Virus record (IMG/VR): IMGVR_UViG_3300029319_000016
Location: 24,051-88,050 of that record
Length of the DNA: 64,000 nucleotides
Reading direction: 5' to 3' (one strand)
Source: a virus
The notes beneath the pieces were generated by a model. The model was not told the DNA's origin, searched no databases, and worked only from the letters and a program-made list of their open reading frames with translations. Made by a program: the position numbers and the translations under genes. Shown in pieces: positions 45,435 to 53,417 of this stretch (positions within the stretch are counted from its first letter, which is position 1; each line of letters starts with the position of its first letter).

Positions 45435-46748
45435 TTAACCGCCCCATTTCCAAGTTGGAAACGCAGCTTTTCTAGATGCCATTGTGTAAGACATGTGCCA
45501 AGGTTCATTGATTTTCTTTCCTTCGGCAATGCTGTACCCTGTCATGTTATTGTGTATCCAAATTGAGTGCTTGTCAGCAGTTGAAAAACTAAGAATTCCT
45601 GCTTTTCTGCCTCTATAATAACCGGTCAATCTATTTAAACCAACTCTTAAATCAAAAGCCATGGCCCAGCCATGATTAGATCTGCCGGGATAAGCAGCTG
45701 CGGCAGTATTTACTGGGTCTGCATTGTGAGCATCGTAAAGCCTAACCTGTTCACTCAAGTCTCTATGAGGATAAGTTACAATTATTTTTGTTCCCCAATT
45801 TTTAAAATGTTCAACTAAGAAGTTTAAAAATTGTTTAGCCAAGCTTTGCTGAAGGGCTTGTGGTACGAACAAGGAACCAAATCTACTTTCATCCCAACTC
45901 ATAATTGTGTAAGTTGTATCTTTTTCATAACTAGCATCCGGACCTTCTATACCATCTATTTCTGAATATAATCCTTTTGTGCTGTTAAAATATGTTTTTT
46001 GTAGAAAATCACCTGCTTCGCTGGGTGTCCAAGTAATCTCTCCTGTTGTAAAGGAAACCTCACCACCTTTTATATCACTAAGGCCATTAACATCAGACAA
46101 AAATTCTTTAGTTGCTTCTGGCCATTCTTCAAAAACACCATTTTTCAAAATAACTCCACTCCAATGTTTTGCTTCTCTCGGTTTATAATCAGCTGTACTG
46201 GTTGTGTTGGAGGCTTCAAAGCTTTTAGATAGTTTTGATAGTTTTGATCTATTTTTTCCTAAATTTTTTATTAACCTTTGAAAGTAACTATTATCATGAT
46301 TTATAATACGACTAATTACTGGTGGGTTTATGTTGTTTTTAACTTCACCATTAACAAGAGGAGCTTGAGAAAAATCCACCTCAATAATGTCTCCAGCTTT
46401 TAAAGCAGTCAATTGAAAAGGAACAAAAGCATCCCTATGTGCATTTATTGCAACAATTGTTGTGTTTTCATCTAAATTAGGTTGACTTGGATCAGGGATA
46501 GAACTGTCCAATTGTTCCACACGAATTTTTACTAGTCTATCATATTGTTCACCCTTCTCATCTGTTATTAGTGAAATAGCACTTTCTTCTCTTGGAAGAG
46601 CTAAGACTCTCGCAATGTATCTTGTCTTTCCATTTAGCTGTGATCTTTGCTTGTCTAGCATTTTTTGGTTTTCAATAATTCTGTGTCTGTTTCTAGCTTT
46701 AGCATTATTTAGAAAAGCCTTCTTTTTATCATTATTACAAGACGACAT
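45435..46748 (-). CDS. Tail-associated D-Ala-D-Ala carboxypeptidase/endopeptidase (M15), gp5-like position
   Basis: This 437-residue protein has an N-terminal helix (1-40) and a beta-rich domain of about 42-150 (IARVLALPREESAISLI to DIIEVDFSQAP), which resembles the OB-fold start of phage gp5/spike proteins. A C-terminal M15 peptidase domain (about 290-425) follows. Its zinc-site residues are in the usual order: H359 and D366 in SNHGWAMAFDLRVG, and E415-P-W-H418 near the end. VanY/M15 enzymes cut peptide cross-links of peptidoglycan. T4 gp5 instead carries a lysozyme, so this looks like a replacement of the wall-cutting part at DNA entry. No other endolysin candidate is seen in the window. 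Confidence 0.85.
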   Translation of the reverse strand: MSSCNNDKKKAFLNNAKARNRHRIIENQKMLDKQRSQLNGKTRYIARVLALPREESAISLITDEKGEQYDRLVKIRVEQLDSSIPDPSQPNLDENTTIVAINAHRDAFVPFQLTALKAGDIIEVDFSQAPLVNGEVKNNINPPVISRIINHDNSYFQRLIKNLGKNRSKLSKLSKSFEASNTTSTADYKPREAKHWSGVILKNGVFEEWPEATKEFLSDVNGLSDIKGGEVSFTTGEITWTPSEAGDFLQKTYFNSTKGLYSEIDGIEGPDASYEKDTTYTIMSWDESRFGSLFVPQALQQSLAKQFLNFLVEHFKNWGTKIIVTYPHRDLSEQVRLYDAHNADPVNTAAAAYPGRSNHGWAMAFDLRVGLNRLTGYYRGRKAGILSFSTADKHSIWIHNNMTGYSIAEGKKINEPWHMSYTMASRKAAFPTWKWGG

Positions 46749-47035
46749 TATTTCTCCTCCGCTATTGCAGAGAAAAGATTCTCCATTTCCTCTTTAGAGA
46801 TTCCATCTTCTTTCTTTTCTTCTTTTTGTATTAGTGTAGCTACTTTAACCATTTGTTCGTTTGAACGTTGTAAAGTTTCTACATATTTTGCTAAAGTAAG
46901 ACCAATGTCTCTGTGTCTTGATTCATCTTTTGCTAAATATTGTATTGCATCATTTAGAAGATCTCTTGTTACCAACCTATCTTCTTCAATGTTGTCTAAT
47001 GCTTTTTTTATAATTTTATCTAATTTTTTTGACAT
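46748..47035 (-). CDS. Small helical protein of unknown function
   Basis: From the ATG at 47035 the product is 95 residues (MSKKLDKIIKKALDNIEED onward). It is predicted all-helical and charged, with no cysteine, membrane segment or catalytic motif. An in-frame TTG at 47053 would add six residues and overlap the sigma gene, but the ATG is the natural start because it follows the sigma stop by 8 bases. Neither start has a clear ribosome site. It lies between the gp55-like sigma factor and the tail peptidase, overlapping the peptidase start by one base. A structural or regulatory adaptor is equally possible. Confidence 0.6.
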   Translation of the reverse strand: MSKKLDKIIKKALDNIEEDRLVTRDLLNDAIQYLAKDESRHRDIGLTLAKYVETLQRSNEQMVKVATLIQKEEKKEDGISKEEMENLFSAIAEEK

Positions 47036-47046
47036 ACAATAATTAG

Positions 47047-47751
47047 TTAACAATCAATTTTATCGTTATTCCATTTGTATTTGAAGGTTCTATATTTCTT
47101 TCTCATCTTGTTAAGTTGAGAAACTATTTGCTTTGTATTAAGGTCAGTTATCTCTCTCAAATAGAAATAAATTGCTTTTTTATTAAAAATGTCAATCTCT
47201 TCTTTTGAATTTAATAAGATTTTTACAGCATTGTAAACTTTCTTTTCATTCTCATTCATGTTGGTCGATTCCCAGCTGTTTATTTCAACCCACAAGTGTT
47301 CCCAAAATTCTTTTTCAATTTCATCTTCAACAAAAGTGTTTTCAGAAATCATTCTAGATTTTTGTAGTTCAGCTGTAGCTGAGTTAAAATCAACCTCTCG
47401 CTTAGCTCTTTTTGAGTTTTTCTTTACTTGTGCTATAAACCAATTTTTTGTTATAACAGAAAAATAAGAAAATGCTTTTGAACCTCTGTTTGGGTCATAT
47501 TTGGCTAAAATTGTTGTAAGCCAAACTTTACAATCATCTCTCAACTCTTCTATGTTGGGAAGTGTAGTGAACCTATAAGTAAAAACTATTTTATCAACCA
47601 TTTCTGAAAAAGCTGGTTGTATTAGATTTTCATAAAGTTCACACTTTTCCAGATAAGTTGTAGCCGGATCGCAGTACTTCAGAATCGCGTCCTCGTGTAT
47701 CTGAGTAAAATACATCCTCTTGGTTCTCTTCTTTCTCTTTCGTTGTGTCAT
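47047..47751 (-). CDS. gp55: gp55-like late sigma factor
   Basis: This 234-residue protein starts with a basic N-terminus (QRKRKKRTKR). A helical core carries sigma region 2-like sequence at about 65-112: ELRDDCKVWLTTILAKYDPN, then GSKAFSYFSVITKNWFIAQV. The F-S-Y-F-x-V-x-x-K-N-W/Y-F-I motif is the phage gp55 version of the region that reads the -10 box. No region 3 or 4 is visible, as in T4 gp55, which recognises only a short late box. It likely directs host RNA polymerase to late promoters; the CTATTTA motif in this window is the candidate target. The gene overlaps the upstream gene by 113 bases. Confidence 0.82.
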   Translation of the reverse strand: MTQRKRKKRTKRMYFTQIHEDAILKYCDPATTYLEKCELYENLIQPAFSEMVDKIVFTYRFTTLPNIEELRDDCKVWLTTILAKYDPNRGSKAFSYFSVITKNWFIAQVKKNSKRAKREVDFNSATAELQKSRMISENTFVEDEIEKEFWEHLWVEINSWESTNMNENEKKVYNAVKILLNSKEEIDIFNKKAIYFYLREITDLNTKQIVSQLNKMRKKYRTFKYKWNNDKIDC

Positions 47752-48064
47752 TTGTTTCGTCCTCGGTTAAATCTTCCTCGATTAATTCAGAATCCAATCC
47801 AACCTCTAAATAATCATCCATGACCTCTATCAAATCACTTGTATGTTGCACAAGTAATTTTAAATCTTTATCTCCATAAAACTTCTCAAGCTCATGGACA
47901 CCTCTAATGTGGTTTTGAAAACCCCTTATTAATTGCGTTAAATTAGTCAAATTTTGCGTTAACCAGCCAAGCCTACCTAGTATGTCTCTAATGTAAACAG
48001 CAGCCAATAGATTGCATCCTAGGCTTATTAAAAGCACAATTGTAAGAGCAGCATCAATCGTCAT
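47639..48064 (-). CDS. Small membrane-anchored protein overlapping the sigma gene
   Basis: This 141-residue protein has one N-terminal membrane segment (about 5-26, AALTIVLLISLGCNLLAAVYI). An amphipathic helix follows (GWLTQNLTNLTQLIRGFQNHI), then an acidic, unstructured stretch (IEEDLTEDETNDTTKEKEENQ) and a conserved-looking end DSEVLRSGYNLSGKV. Its last 113 bases overlap the start of the gp55-like gene in another frame, far more than other pairs here. If the sigma factor starts at its Met-13 (47715), the overlap is still 77 bases. Function is unknown. Its ATG overlaps the end of the zinc-ribbon gene, consistent with one transcript. Confidence 0.6.
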   Translation of the reverse strand: MTIDAALTIVLLISLGCNLLAAVYIRDILGRLGWLTQNLTNLTQLIRGFQNHIRGVHELEKFYGDKDLKLLVQHTSDLIEVMDDYLEVGLDSELIEEDLTEDETNDTTKEKEENQEDVFYSDTRGRDSEVLRSGYNLSGKV

Positions 48065-48302
48065 AAGTTTGTGTCCTCGCTTCGTTATATAGTTCTTTAA
48101 AGACTTTCTTATTATCCTCGATGGCTTCCTTAACTCTCTTTGACTCTTCCGACGGAGGTTTAGAGATAGAAGTCAATTGAGGTATACGTTGAAGAGTTCC
48201 TGTTGCTTCACATAGTTCACAGGTTTTTTGAGTTTCACTCATACCATGACGAACTTGAAACTCTCCTTCGCATTCAGAACATCTGTAGACGTATCTAGGC
48301 AT
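48054..48302 (-). CDS. FmdB-type zinc-ribbon protein
   Basis: This 82-residue protein begins MPRYVYRCSECEGEFQVRHG. C8, C11, C28 and C31 form a CxxC...CxxC zinc ribbon of the FmdB family (M-P-x-Y-x-Y-x-C-x-x-C start). I chose the ATG at 48302 because it fits that family start, although a TTG at 48314 is in frame. A charged helical tail ends EARTQTYDD. Small FmdB-like ribbons are common in phages next to late sigma genes and are thought to bind nucleic acid or protein. The exact role is unknown. The ATG overlaps the stop of the upstream small gene. Confidence 0.75.
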   Translation of the reverse strand: MPRYVYRCSECEGEFQVRHGMSETQKTCELCEATGTLQRIPQLTSISKPPSEESKRVKEAIEDNKKVFKELYNEARTQTYDD

Positions 48303-48480
48303 CTTTAACGCCAACGTTCACATTTGTTTTAACAATTGGAGGGTTTTTAATAAGAAGCTCTCCATTGTCCATCAGGTCAAACTCCATACCTTTTAAGACA
48401 GGTGTGATGTCGGACTGTTCCATTAGGGATTTTTGCAGAGCCATCATAATAGCTCCAAGTGCTTGATCAGATAATTTCAT
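48295..48480 (-). CDS. Small conserved phage protein (61 residues)
   Basis: This 61-residue protein has a helical first half (MKLSDQALGAIMMALQKSLM) and an acidic second half with VLKGMEFDLMDNGELLIKNP and a proline-rich end. The pattern ...QALGAIMMALQKSL...D...VLKG.EF.L...GEL...NPP is one I associate with small proteins of T4-like marine phages, with no known function. A GGAGAAAA ribosome site precedes its start. It follows the rfbB-like gene after 13 bases and overlaps the zinc-ribbon gene start by 8 bases. Confidence 0.65.
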   Translation of the reverse strand: MKLSDQALGAIMMALQKSLMEQSDITPVLKGMEFDLMDNGELLIKNPPIVKTNVNVGVKDA

Positions 48481-48493
48481 TTGTTTTCTCCTT

Positions 48494-49447
48494 TTACCAT
48501 TTAAAATTATTTTTGTAATATTCTACTATTTTGGGAAGCTCTTCTTCAAACTTTTTTTGAGGCTTCCATCCTAAGTTTCTTAGTTTTCTATCGTTTAGGG
48601 CATACCTAACATCTTGTCCTTGCCTTTTATATCTTAAATCTAGATAAGACTCAATGTTGCCATGCTCATTTCCATAAAATGCTTTTATGATTTGAATTGT
48701 AGTTTCTATGTTTTTTTGTTCAAAACCGCCTGCTACATTAAAAACTTCATTTGTTATACCAGATTCTATTATTGTTATAACTGCATTAGCTGTATCGTCT
48801 GAATGTAGCCAATTTCTAATTGGCAACCCTTTATCATGTAATCTAATTTTCTTGCGTCTTTTAAGAAGTTTTACACAAATAGGTATTAATTTTTCAGGAT
48901 ACTGTCCTATACCGTAATTGTTTGTTGGTCGTAGTATTATGTATTGAAGATCATAAGTTCTTGCCCATGCGTAAATTAGCATGTCAGCAGCAGCTTTGGA
49001 AGCAGAGTACGGATTGGAAGGTTTTAAAGTATCTGTTTCGACATGTTCTCCTTCAGTTATATCTCCATATACTTCATCTGTGCTAAAGTGAAAAAAGATA
49101 GGTCTTTCTTCTACGTTAGAAGGTTTTTTTCTTATTAAATCTAAAAGATTTTTTACGCCCTCAACATTTGTTTTAATAAAATCTTGAGATTCTATGATAC
49201 TATTTCCTACATGCGATTCGGCTGCTATGTTTATAACGTAGTCACAGTGTGGAAGGTATTTTAGATCTGCTATGTCTTCTTGAATAAAAGTAAAGTTTTC
49301 AAATTTATAAAAATCAGACAAAAACTCTGGATTAGCTGCATAGGTGAATTTGTCAATGCCATACACTTGCCAACCTTTTTCTAGGCATTGTCTTGTAACG
49401 TGTGACCCTATGAGTCCCAAACATCCTGTTATCACTACTAATTTCAT
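48494..49447 (-). CDS. rfbB: NDP-glucose 4,6-dehydratase (RmlB-type)
   Basis: This 317-residue short-chain dehydrogenase has a Rossmann G8-x-x-G11-x-x-G14 motif, the catalytic S122-T-D-E-V-Y-G loop, the Y147-x-x-x-K151 pair and RPTNNYG. The T-D-E triad is the mark of 4,6-dehydratases such as RmlB, which converts dTDP-glucose to dTDP-4-keto-6-deoxyglucose. Bacterial RmlB is about 350 residues, so this is slightly short. In this cluster it would work after the nucleotidyltransferase (51390-52103) and before the aminotransferase (54223-54837) and acetyltransferase (54834-55217). It overlaps the GDPD-like gene by 4 bases. The actual nucleotide (dTDP, UDP or GDP) cannot be fixed from sequence. Confidence 0.85.
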   Translation of the reverse strand: MKLVVITGCLGLIGSHVTRQCLEKGWQVYGIDKFTYAANPEFLSDFYKFENFTFIQEDIADLKYLPHCDYVINIAAESHVGNSIIESQDFIKTNVEGVKNLLDLIRKKPSNVEERPIFFHFSTDEVYGDITEGEHVETDTLKPSNPYSASKAAADMLIYAWARTYDLQYIILRPTNNYGIGQYPEKLIPICVKLLKRRKKIRLHDKGLPIRNWLHSDDTANAVITIIESGITNEVFNVAGGFEQKNIETTIQIIKAFYGNEHGNIESYLDLRYKRQGQDVRYALNDRKLRNLGWKPQKKFEEELPKIVEYYKNNFKW

Positions 49448-49875
49448 TTTGTTTCTCCTATATAATCGCTACAAATACCAAAAATGTCAAGGTCTTTGTA
49501 ATATTCTGTTTCTTGTAGTGTTTTGCAAACAATAACACTTTTTTTAGAAACTAATCTATTTGGGTAAGTCCAAATAATTCCTTTGCTAGTCAGAGTATAG
49601 TCGTCATTTTGATGCCAAAAACAATGAATGTTATTTTCTAGCATAAACTCTAAAGCTAACAGATTTTTGGCATGACACCAAAATAGATCATTTTTAAGAT
49701 ATTCTGTCTCGACTTTAAACTCTGGTTTATCATGTCCTAAGAATAACTGTTCTCCGTCATACCAGACATCAATTTCTACATTATATTCTTTTTCTATTAA
49801 TTTGTTCAATAGAGATGGATTGTTCTCTTCTAAAGTTTTTCCTGTTGTGTTGCCTCTATGTGAAATCAGGATCAT
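49444..49875 (-). CDS. GDPD-like phosphodiesterase fragment/minidomain
   Basis: This 143-residue protein begins MILISHRGNT, giving the H6-R7 of glycerophosphodiester phosphodiesterases, then E-I-D (34-36) in VEIDVWYDG and an LGHD motif with H48. This is the standard order H-R, E-x-D, H. True GDPD enzymes are about 230-250 residues and form a full TIM barrel. Here only the first half fits well and the rest (FWHQNDDYTLTS to TYPNRLV) is short. Either a compact catalytic form or a decayed one is possible. It may act on surface lipids or phosphate-linked glycan. Adjacent genes overlap it by 4 bases at both ends. Confidence 0.7.
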   Translation of the reverse strand: MILISHRGNTTGKTLEENNPSLLNKLIEKEYNVEIDVWYDGEQLFLGHDKPEFKVETEYLKNDLFWCHAKNLLALEFMLENNIHCFWHQNDDYTLTSKGIIWTYPNRLVSKKSVIVCKTLQETEYYKDLDIFGICSDYIGETK

Positions 49876-50555
49876 TGTAAAACTCCATAGTTCAATTTAG
49901 ACATAATTTCTAGATCTAAGTTTTCTTTAAAGTATTTTCTTAATTCTTTGTTTGGAAAGTCTCTTTCATCAAACCTAGAATAAAAAAATTTATTTCCTGT
50001 TATTTTCAATCTTGGGTTTACTGTGTTTGTAATTTCGATGTATTCTTCATTTTTTGTTTCTAAGTTAAACTTATTTTTTAAATTTGTAAACACTTCTTCT
50101 CTATTATCAGCAAAATCTTCAAACCTAAAATAATGAACGTTATCATTGTTTTCTATAAAGCTTAAATAATTTTTATTTTTTTCATTCCAATTTTTTACAA
50201 AAGTAACGTGAAAGACATTTTTGTTTTTTGCATGTTTTCGCATAGACAAATAATTATCGTAAGGATTTCTAAAACAAAATAAAAAATTAACTTGATTATT
50301 TTTAAAGGCATTTCTTAATTTTATCTCTAATCCGTTACTTTCTTTTAGATTTTCTTTAAAAAAACGATAAGAGCCTTGTTCTGTTTCTTCCCAGTTAGAT
50401 CCTGACCAATCTACTTCTGTTTGTACCAATCCGTGTTTCCAACCACCTAGATTAGACAAAACTAGAACATTTTTATAGTTTATTTGCATAAACTTCTGTA
50501 AGTAATTGGTCCTTGTTCTTTGAATACCGTAGATTTTAAATATTTTAATTGACAT
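49872..50555 (-). CDS. Sulfotransferase-like protein
   Basis: From the ATG at 50555, which overlaps the upstream stop by 11 bases and has a GAAG ribosome site, the product is 227 residues. The P-loop-like GIQRTRTNY (10-18) recalls the PAPS 5'-phosphosulfate loop of sulfotransferases. FRNPYDNYLSMRKH matches the 3'-phosphate motif (R-x-P-x-x-x-x-x-S). A later RFEDF stretch is also typical. Phage sulfotransferase-like proteins may sulfate surface glycans or simply bind nucleotide. The family match is moderate. An in-frame upstream start at 50591 exists but extends deep into the preceding glycosyltransferase gene. Confidence 0.65.
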   Translation of the reverse strand: MSIKIFKIYGIQRTRTNYLQKFMQINYKNVLVLSNLGGWKHGLVQTEVDWSGSNWEETEQGSYRFFKENLKESNGLEIKLRNAFKNNQVNFLFCFRNPYDNYLSMRKHAKNKNVFHVTFVKNWNEKNKNYLSFIENNDNVHYFRFEDFADNREEVFTNLKNKFNLETKNEEYIEITNTVNPRLKITGNKFFYSRFDERDFPNKELRKYFKENLDLEIMSKLNYGVLQ

Positions 50556-51393
50556 AATTCTTTTCTTCCCTGTTTGGTATATCTTTTTCAAAATACGGGT
50601 ACAGCATAGATGTTTTAATTTTACCCGAATAGATTGTTCTGTTTTGTTTTGCTAATTGTTTAGGAGAGAGTAAGTCAGACACAGAACATGCACTAAATTT
50701 TAAATCAAAAATTGTTTTTGATGGACTGTGTGCCATATTTGCAGATTCTTTATGAAACTCATTTTGCCCTTGCTCCCAATTAGACATGTGACAAATTTTT
50801 ATTTTTTCGTATGCATCAAAACCTCTAGGGTTTGACATCTTAGGGACAAGATTGTTGTGCATTCTGTTGTGTCCGTAATCATTTATACATGTCTTGTTTG
50901 GATTATGAAACACAGATCTAACAAAGTAGTCAGCCTCTTGAAACCCAATACCACAATAGCGTTCATCCCAAATACCTACTTTTCTTATCGCATCAGGGGT
51001 GTAACTACAGAAACAATCACCCGCTCCCGTTGCAAAAAAATCAAATGTTTTATGAAGCTTTATGATCTTCTCTAACCATCCTTTGTAAAACTTTACATCA
51101 TTTTGAGAATGTATCAAAATGTCACAATCTGGATTTTGTAAGTTTTTAAAACCATGTATAATAGCTTGGTTCCAATTTCTAGATAAATGACCTGTTGAAA
51201 AGTCAGGTCTACATTGATTATGTAAAACTTTTACCATGTCTTTAAATTTATCATCTAATCTAAAGTTACTATGATTATTGATTATAACTATCTCACTAAA
51301 TTTAGAAACATCACATGTGTTATAAAAACTGTGTAATGTTTCATTAAGAGTTTCTGTTTCTTGATAAGTTACGAAAAAAATCTTTATTCTCAT
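50545..51393 (-). CDS. Glycosyltransferase family 2 (GT-A)
   Basis: This 282-residue protein starts with a GT-A nucleotide-binding pattern: RIKIFFVTYQETETLNETLHSF, then EIVIINNHS. An HSQNDVKFYKGWL segment around residue 96 is in the DxD position, but reads QND in place of DxD. DERYCGIGFQEADYFVR matches the usual D/E-rich acceptor-side motif (G-F-x-E-x-D). The C-terminal part (about 230-282) is extra. It probably transfers a sugar to the growing surface or virion glycan. Metal-site divergence makes activity less certain. It overlaps neighbours by 4 and 11 bases. Confidence 0.78.
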   Translation of the reverse strand: MRIKIFFVTYQETETLNETLHSFYNTCDVSKFSEIVIINNHSNFRLDDKFKDMVKVLHNQCRPDFSTGHLSRNWNQAIIHGFKNLQNPDCDILIHSQNDVKFYKGWLEKIIKLHKTFDFFATGAGDCFCSYTPDAIRKVGIWDERYCGIGFQEADYFVRSVFHNPNKTCINDYGHNRMHNNLVPKMSNPRGFDAYEKIKICHMSNWEQGQNEFHKESANMAHSPSKTIFDLKFSACSVSDLLSPKQLAKQNRTIYSGKIKTSMLYPYFEKDIPNREEKNYVN

Positions 51394-52103
51394 TTATTCT
51401 CCAAAAAGTATCTTAAATCTTCAGGTGTTCCAAGTCCCCACATTTTATGTACATAAAAAGGAACTAAAGATTTATTGTCTTGTATTAATTCATTATATAC
51501 TGGTGCTATGTAAAACTCGTTGTTAACTCTTATGTCTTTTTCTATCATTTGATGAGCGTATTTAACAAAATCAGAGCCTTTTCTATACCAGTAGATACCA
51601 CAGGTAGCAATGTCAGAAATAGGCTTTTTTTCAGCAACCTCGGTTATGTATCCACGAGAGTTTGTTTTTACAAAAGACCATTTAGGATGAACAGCATTGA
51701 AGGTCCACACAATTGCATCGACATCAGTCATATTTCTTAATGAAACAAAGTTTTGTCTTTGGTACTCTATGAATTGATCGGAATTTGCTATTAACAAATC
51801 TTCGTCACAATCAATGTGTTTTTCAGCTAAAAGTGCAGTACAAGCTGCTCCTTCTGTTAGGCCATCAACTTCCACTATTTGACAGCTATTATTTGTTATT
51901 CTTTTTAGTGTATCAGCTAGTCCTTGGTATTGGTCTAAATGTTTTTTTCTAACCAAAAATACGTACTCAGAAACAAAATCTAAGTTTTCAACCACATGTT
52001 GTATCATAGGTTTTCCTCGAACATCTATCAATGGTTTAGGAAAAGTGTAACCTTCTTTTGCGAACCTACTGCCTTCTCCTGCCATTGGGATTAAAATTTT
52101 CAT
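51390..52103 (-). CDS. Sugar-phosphate nucleotidyltransferase
   Basis: This 237-residue protein has the N-terminal signature MAGEGSRFAKEGYTFPKPLI, the G-x-G-x-R and K/R-P-x-x of glucose-1-phosphate thymidylyl- or uridylyltransferases, and a metal-binding SDQFIEY. It lacks the long C-terminal extension of many such enzymes. It would make an NDP-sugar from a sugar-1-phosphate, feeding the RmlB-type dehydratase at 48494-49447. The nucleotide (dTTP, UTP or CTP) is not evident. It overlaps the HAD-type gene and the GT2 gene by 4 bases each, so it is clearly in the same transcript. Confidence 0.85.
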   Translation of the reverse strand: MKILIPMAGEGSRFAKEGYTFPKPLIDVRGKPMIQHVVENLDFVSEYVFLVRKKHLDQYQGLADTLKRITNNSCQIVEVDGLTEGAACTALLAEKHIDCDEDLLIANSDQFIEYQRQNFVSLRNMTDVDAIVWTFNAVHPKWSFVKTNSRGYITEVAEKKPISDIATCGIYWYRKGSDFVKYAHQMIEKDIRVNNEFYIAPVYNELIQDNKSLVPFYVHKMWGLGTPEDLRYFLENK

Positions 52104-52711
52104 GTATATCTCCTTAATAATTTTAAATCAACATCCTCCGCATTTCTAACCATAATAACATTTGCACCACTTCTCTTAGCAGCTTCAACTCCTTTAGGAG
52201 AATCTTCTATAATAAAAGTATTGAAGTGTTCAAAACCATGAAAATTCATTAAATGAATGTAGCCTTCAGGGTTTGGTTTAGGGTTATTAACGTCTTGATT
52301 TGTAAGAATTGTATCAAACAAATGTTTTATTCCTGTTTTTTCTAACATCAGTTCAGCTGTTTTTCTAATACTATTGGTGTAGCAACAGACGACATGACCT
52401 TTATTTTTTATCTCTTTTATCATTTCAATCTTTTCTTGTCTGTTTTTAGCTTCTCTCTTTATTATTTGAATTGTTTTCTTTTGCTTGAGATCGTTTATTT
52501 TTTTGTGCATTTTTCTTGGAATAAGACCTTTATCTGATAATATGCTTAACTTTTTGCTTGTTGGTATTCCATTAAATGTTGAAATGTGATCTTCTTGAGA
52601 TATTTCAAAACCACAAGTATCTCTTAGTGCTTCGTTTAAAGCATCTCGATGCCAATCACAAGCCTCAACTAAGACACCGTCCAGATCGAAAATAAATAAT
52701 TTATTATGCAT
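52100..52711 (-). CDS. HAD-superfamily phosphatase (beta-phosphoglucomutase-like)
   Basis: This 203-residue protein carries motif I FIFDLDGVL with nucleophile D9 and D11, motif II CYTNS and the motif III/IV sequence NPKPNPEGYIHLM followed by FIIEDSPKGVEAAKRSG. The cap domain and overall length fit the phosphoglycolate phosphatase/beta-PGM group. In a sugar cluster it may make or remove a sugar phosphate (for example histidinol-phosphate-type or KDO-type phosphatases act like this). The substrate is unknown. Its end overlaps the nucleotidyltransferase start by 4 bases. Confidence 0.83.
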   Translation of the reverse strand: MHNKLFIFDLDGVLVEACDWHRDALNEALRDTCGFEISQEDHISTFNGIPTSKKLSILSDKGLIPRKMHKKINDLKQKKTIQIIKREAKNRQEKIEMIKEIKNKGHVVCCYTNSIRKTAELMLEKTGIKHLFDTILTNQDVNNPKPNPEGYIHLMNFHGFEHFNTFIIEDSPKGVEAAKRSGANVIMVRNAEDVDLKLLRRYT

Positions 52712-53417
52712 TTTTACCTCTTATTGTTGGATCTATTTTATATTCATTATGTAATTGTCTTAGAACATTGGGATAAGATTCATAATCCCACTTTCCTTTC
52801 ACAACAGCTGTTGCAATGTATGGATATACAACACTATCCCAATGAAACATACCTCTTTTATTCTCTGTTCCTTCATGATAATAACAACTAGAATAGTTAA
52901 GGTATTGCATCAGGGAGTTTGAATTGTTTTCAAATTCCCAAATGTTCTGACCTTTTGTGTATTTGTAAATTTTTATAAGTTTATCTTTTTTTATCACTGT
53001 TGGTTGGATTGAAAATAATAAATTATGAGGATTGTGAAACAAGTTCTTTTGTTTTGCTATGTGCGTGTTTTCATTATAAGAAGCTTTTATCAATTTAATT
53101 AAATCAACCTTATCTTCGTTTACTGAATTAATCAATCTTTTCATCACGTTCCAGTTTGGTTCGTTTAGCAAAAACATGTCTTCATGATGAAAAATTATTA
53201 TTTCTTCATTTATTCTCTTTAAGCTATTATAGACCCTTTCTTGATAAGACATGTTCTCATCGTAATAAATAACATTCCAATCATCACTTAGTTTGTCATT
53301 AATCTTGTTTGTTATAAAATACTTTTTCTTATCATTCAAATACTTCTTACTTTGCCCAAACATAAGTGGCCAAATATCAGAATAGTCATAATGAGAATAA
53401 AAAACATAAGCTTCCAT
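52704..53417 (-). CDS. Glycosyltransferase-like protein
   Basis: Using the ATG at 53417, which shares TAATG with the preceding stop and has GAGGTG before it, the product is 237 residues. The N-terminal EAYVFYSHYDYSDIWP and VIYYDENMSYQERVYNSLKRI fit a Rossmann-like nucleotide region. IIIFHHEDMFLL (around 77) is in the place of a metal or DxD motif. The C-terminus has FSIQPTVIKKDKLI and MFHWDSVVYPYIATAVVKGKWDY. It resembles capsular-polysaccharide-type transferases in Rossmann layout, but I cannot assign a CAZy family. Function in glycan assembly is inferred mainly from the cluster. Confidence 0.6.
   Translation of the reverse strand: MEAYVFYSHYDYSDIWPLMFGQSKKYLNDKKKYFITNKINDKLSDDWNVIYYDENMSYQERVYNSLKRINEEIIIFHHEDMFLLNEPNWNVMKRLINSVNEDKVDLIKLIKASYNENTHIAKQKNLFHNPHNLLFSIQPTVIKKDKLIKIYKYTKGQNIWEFENNSNSLMQYLNYSSCYYHEGTENKRGMFHWDSVVYPYIATAVVKGKWDYESYPNVLRQLHNEYKIDPTIRGKNA

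Noticed and set aside
47036-47053. TTG start extending the 95-residue protein to 101 residues
   Set aside because: It would overlap the sigma gene end without a ribosome site, while an ATG just after that stop is available.
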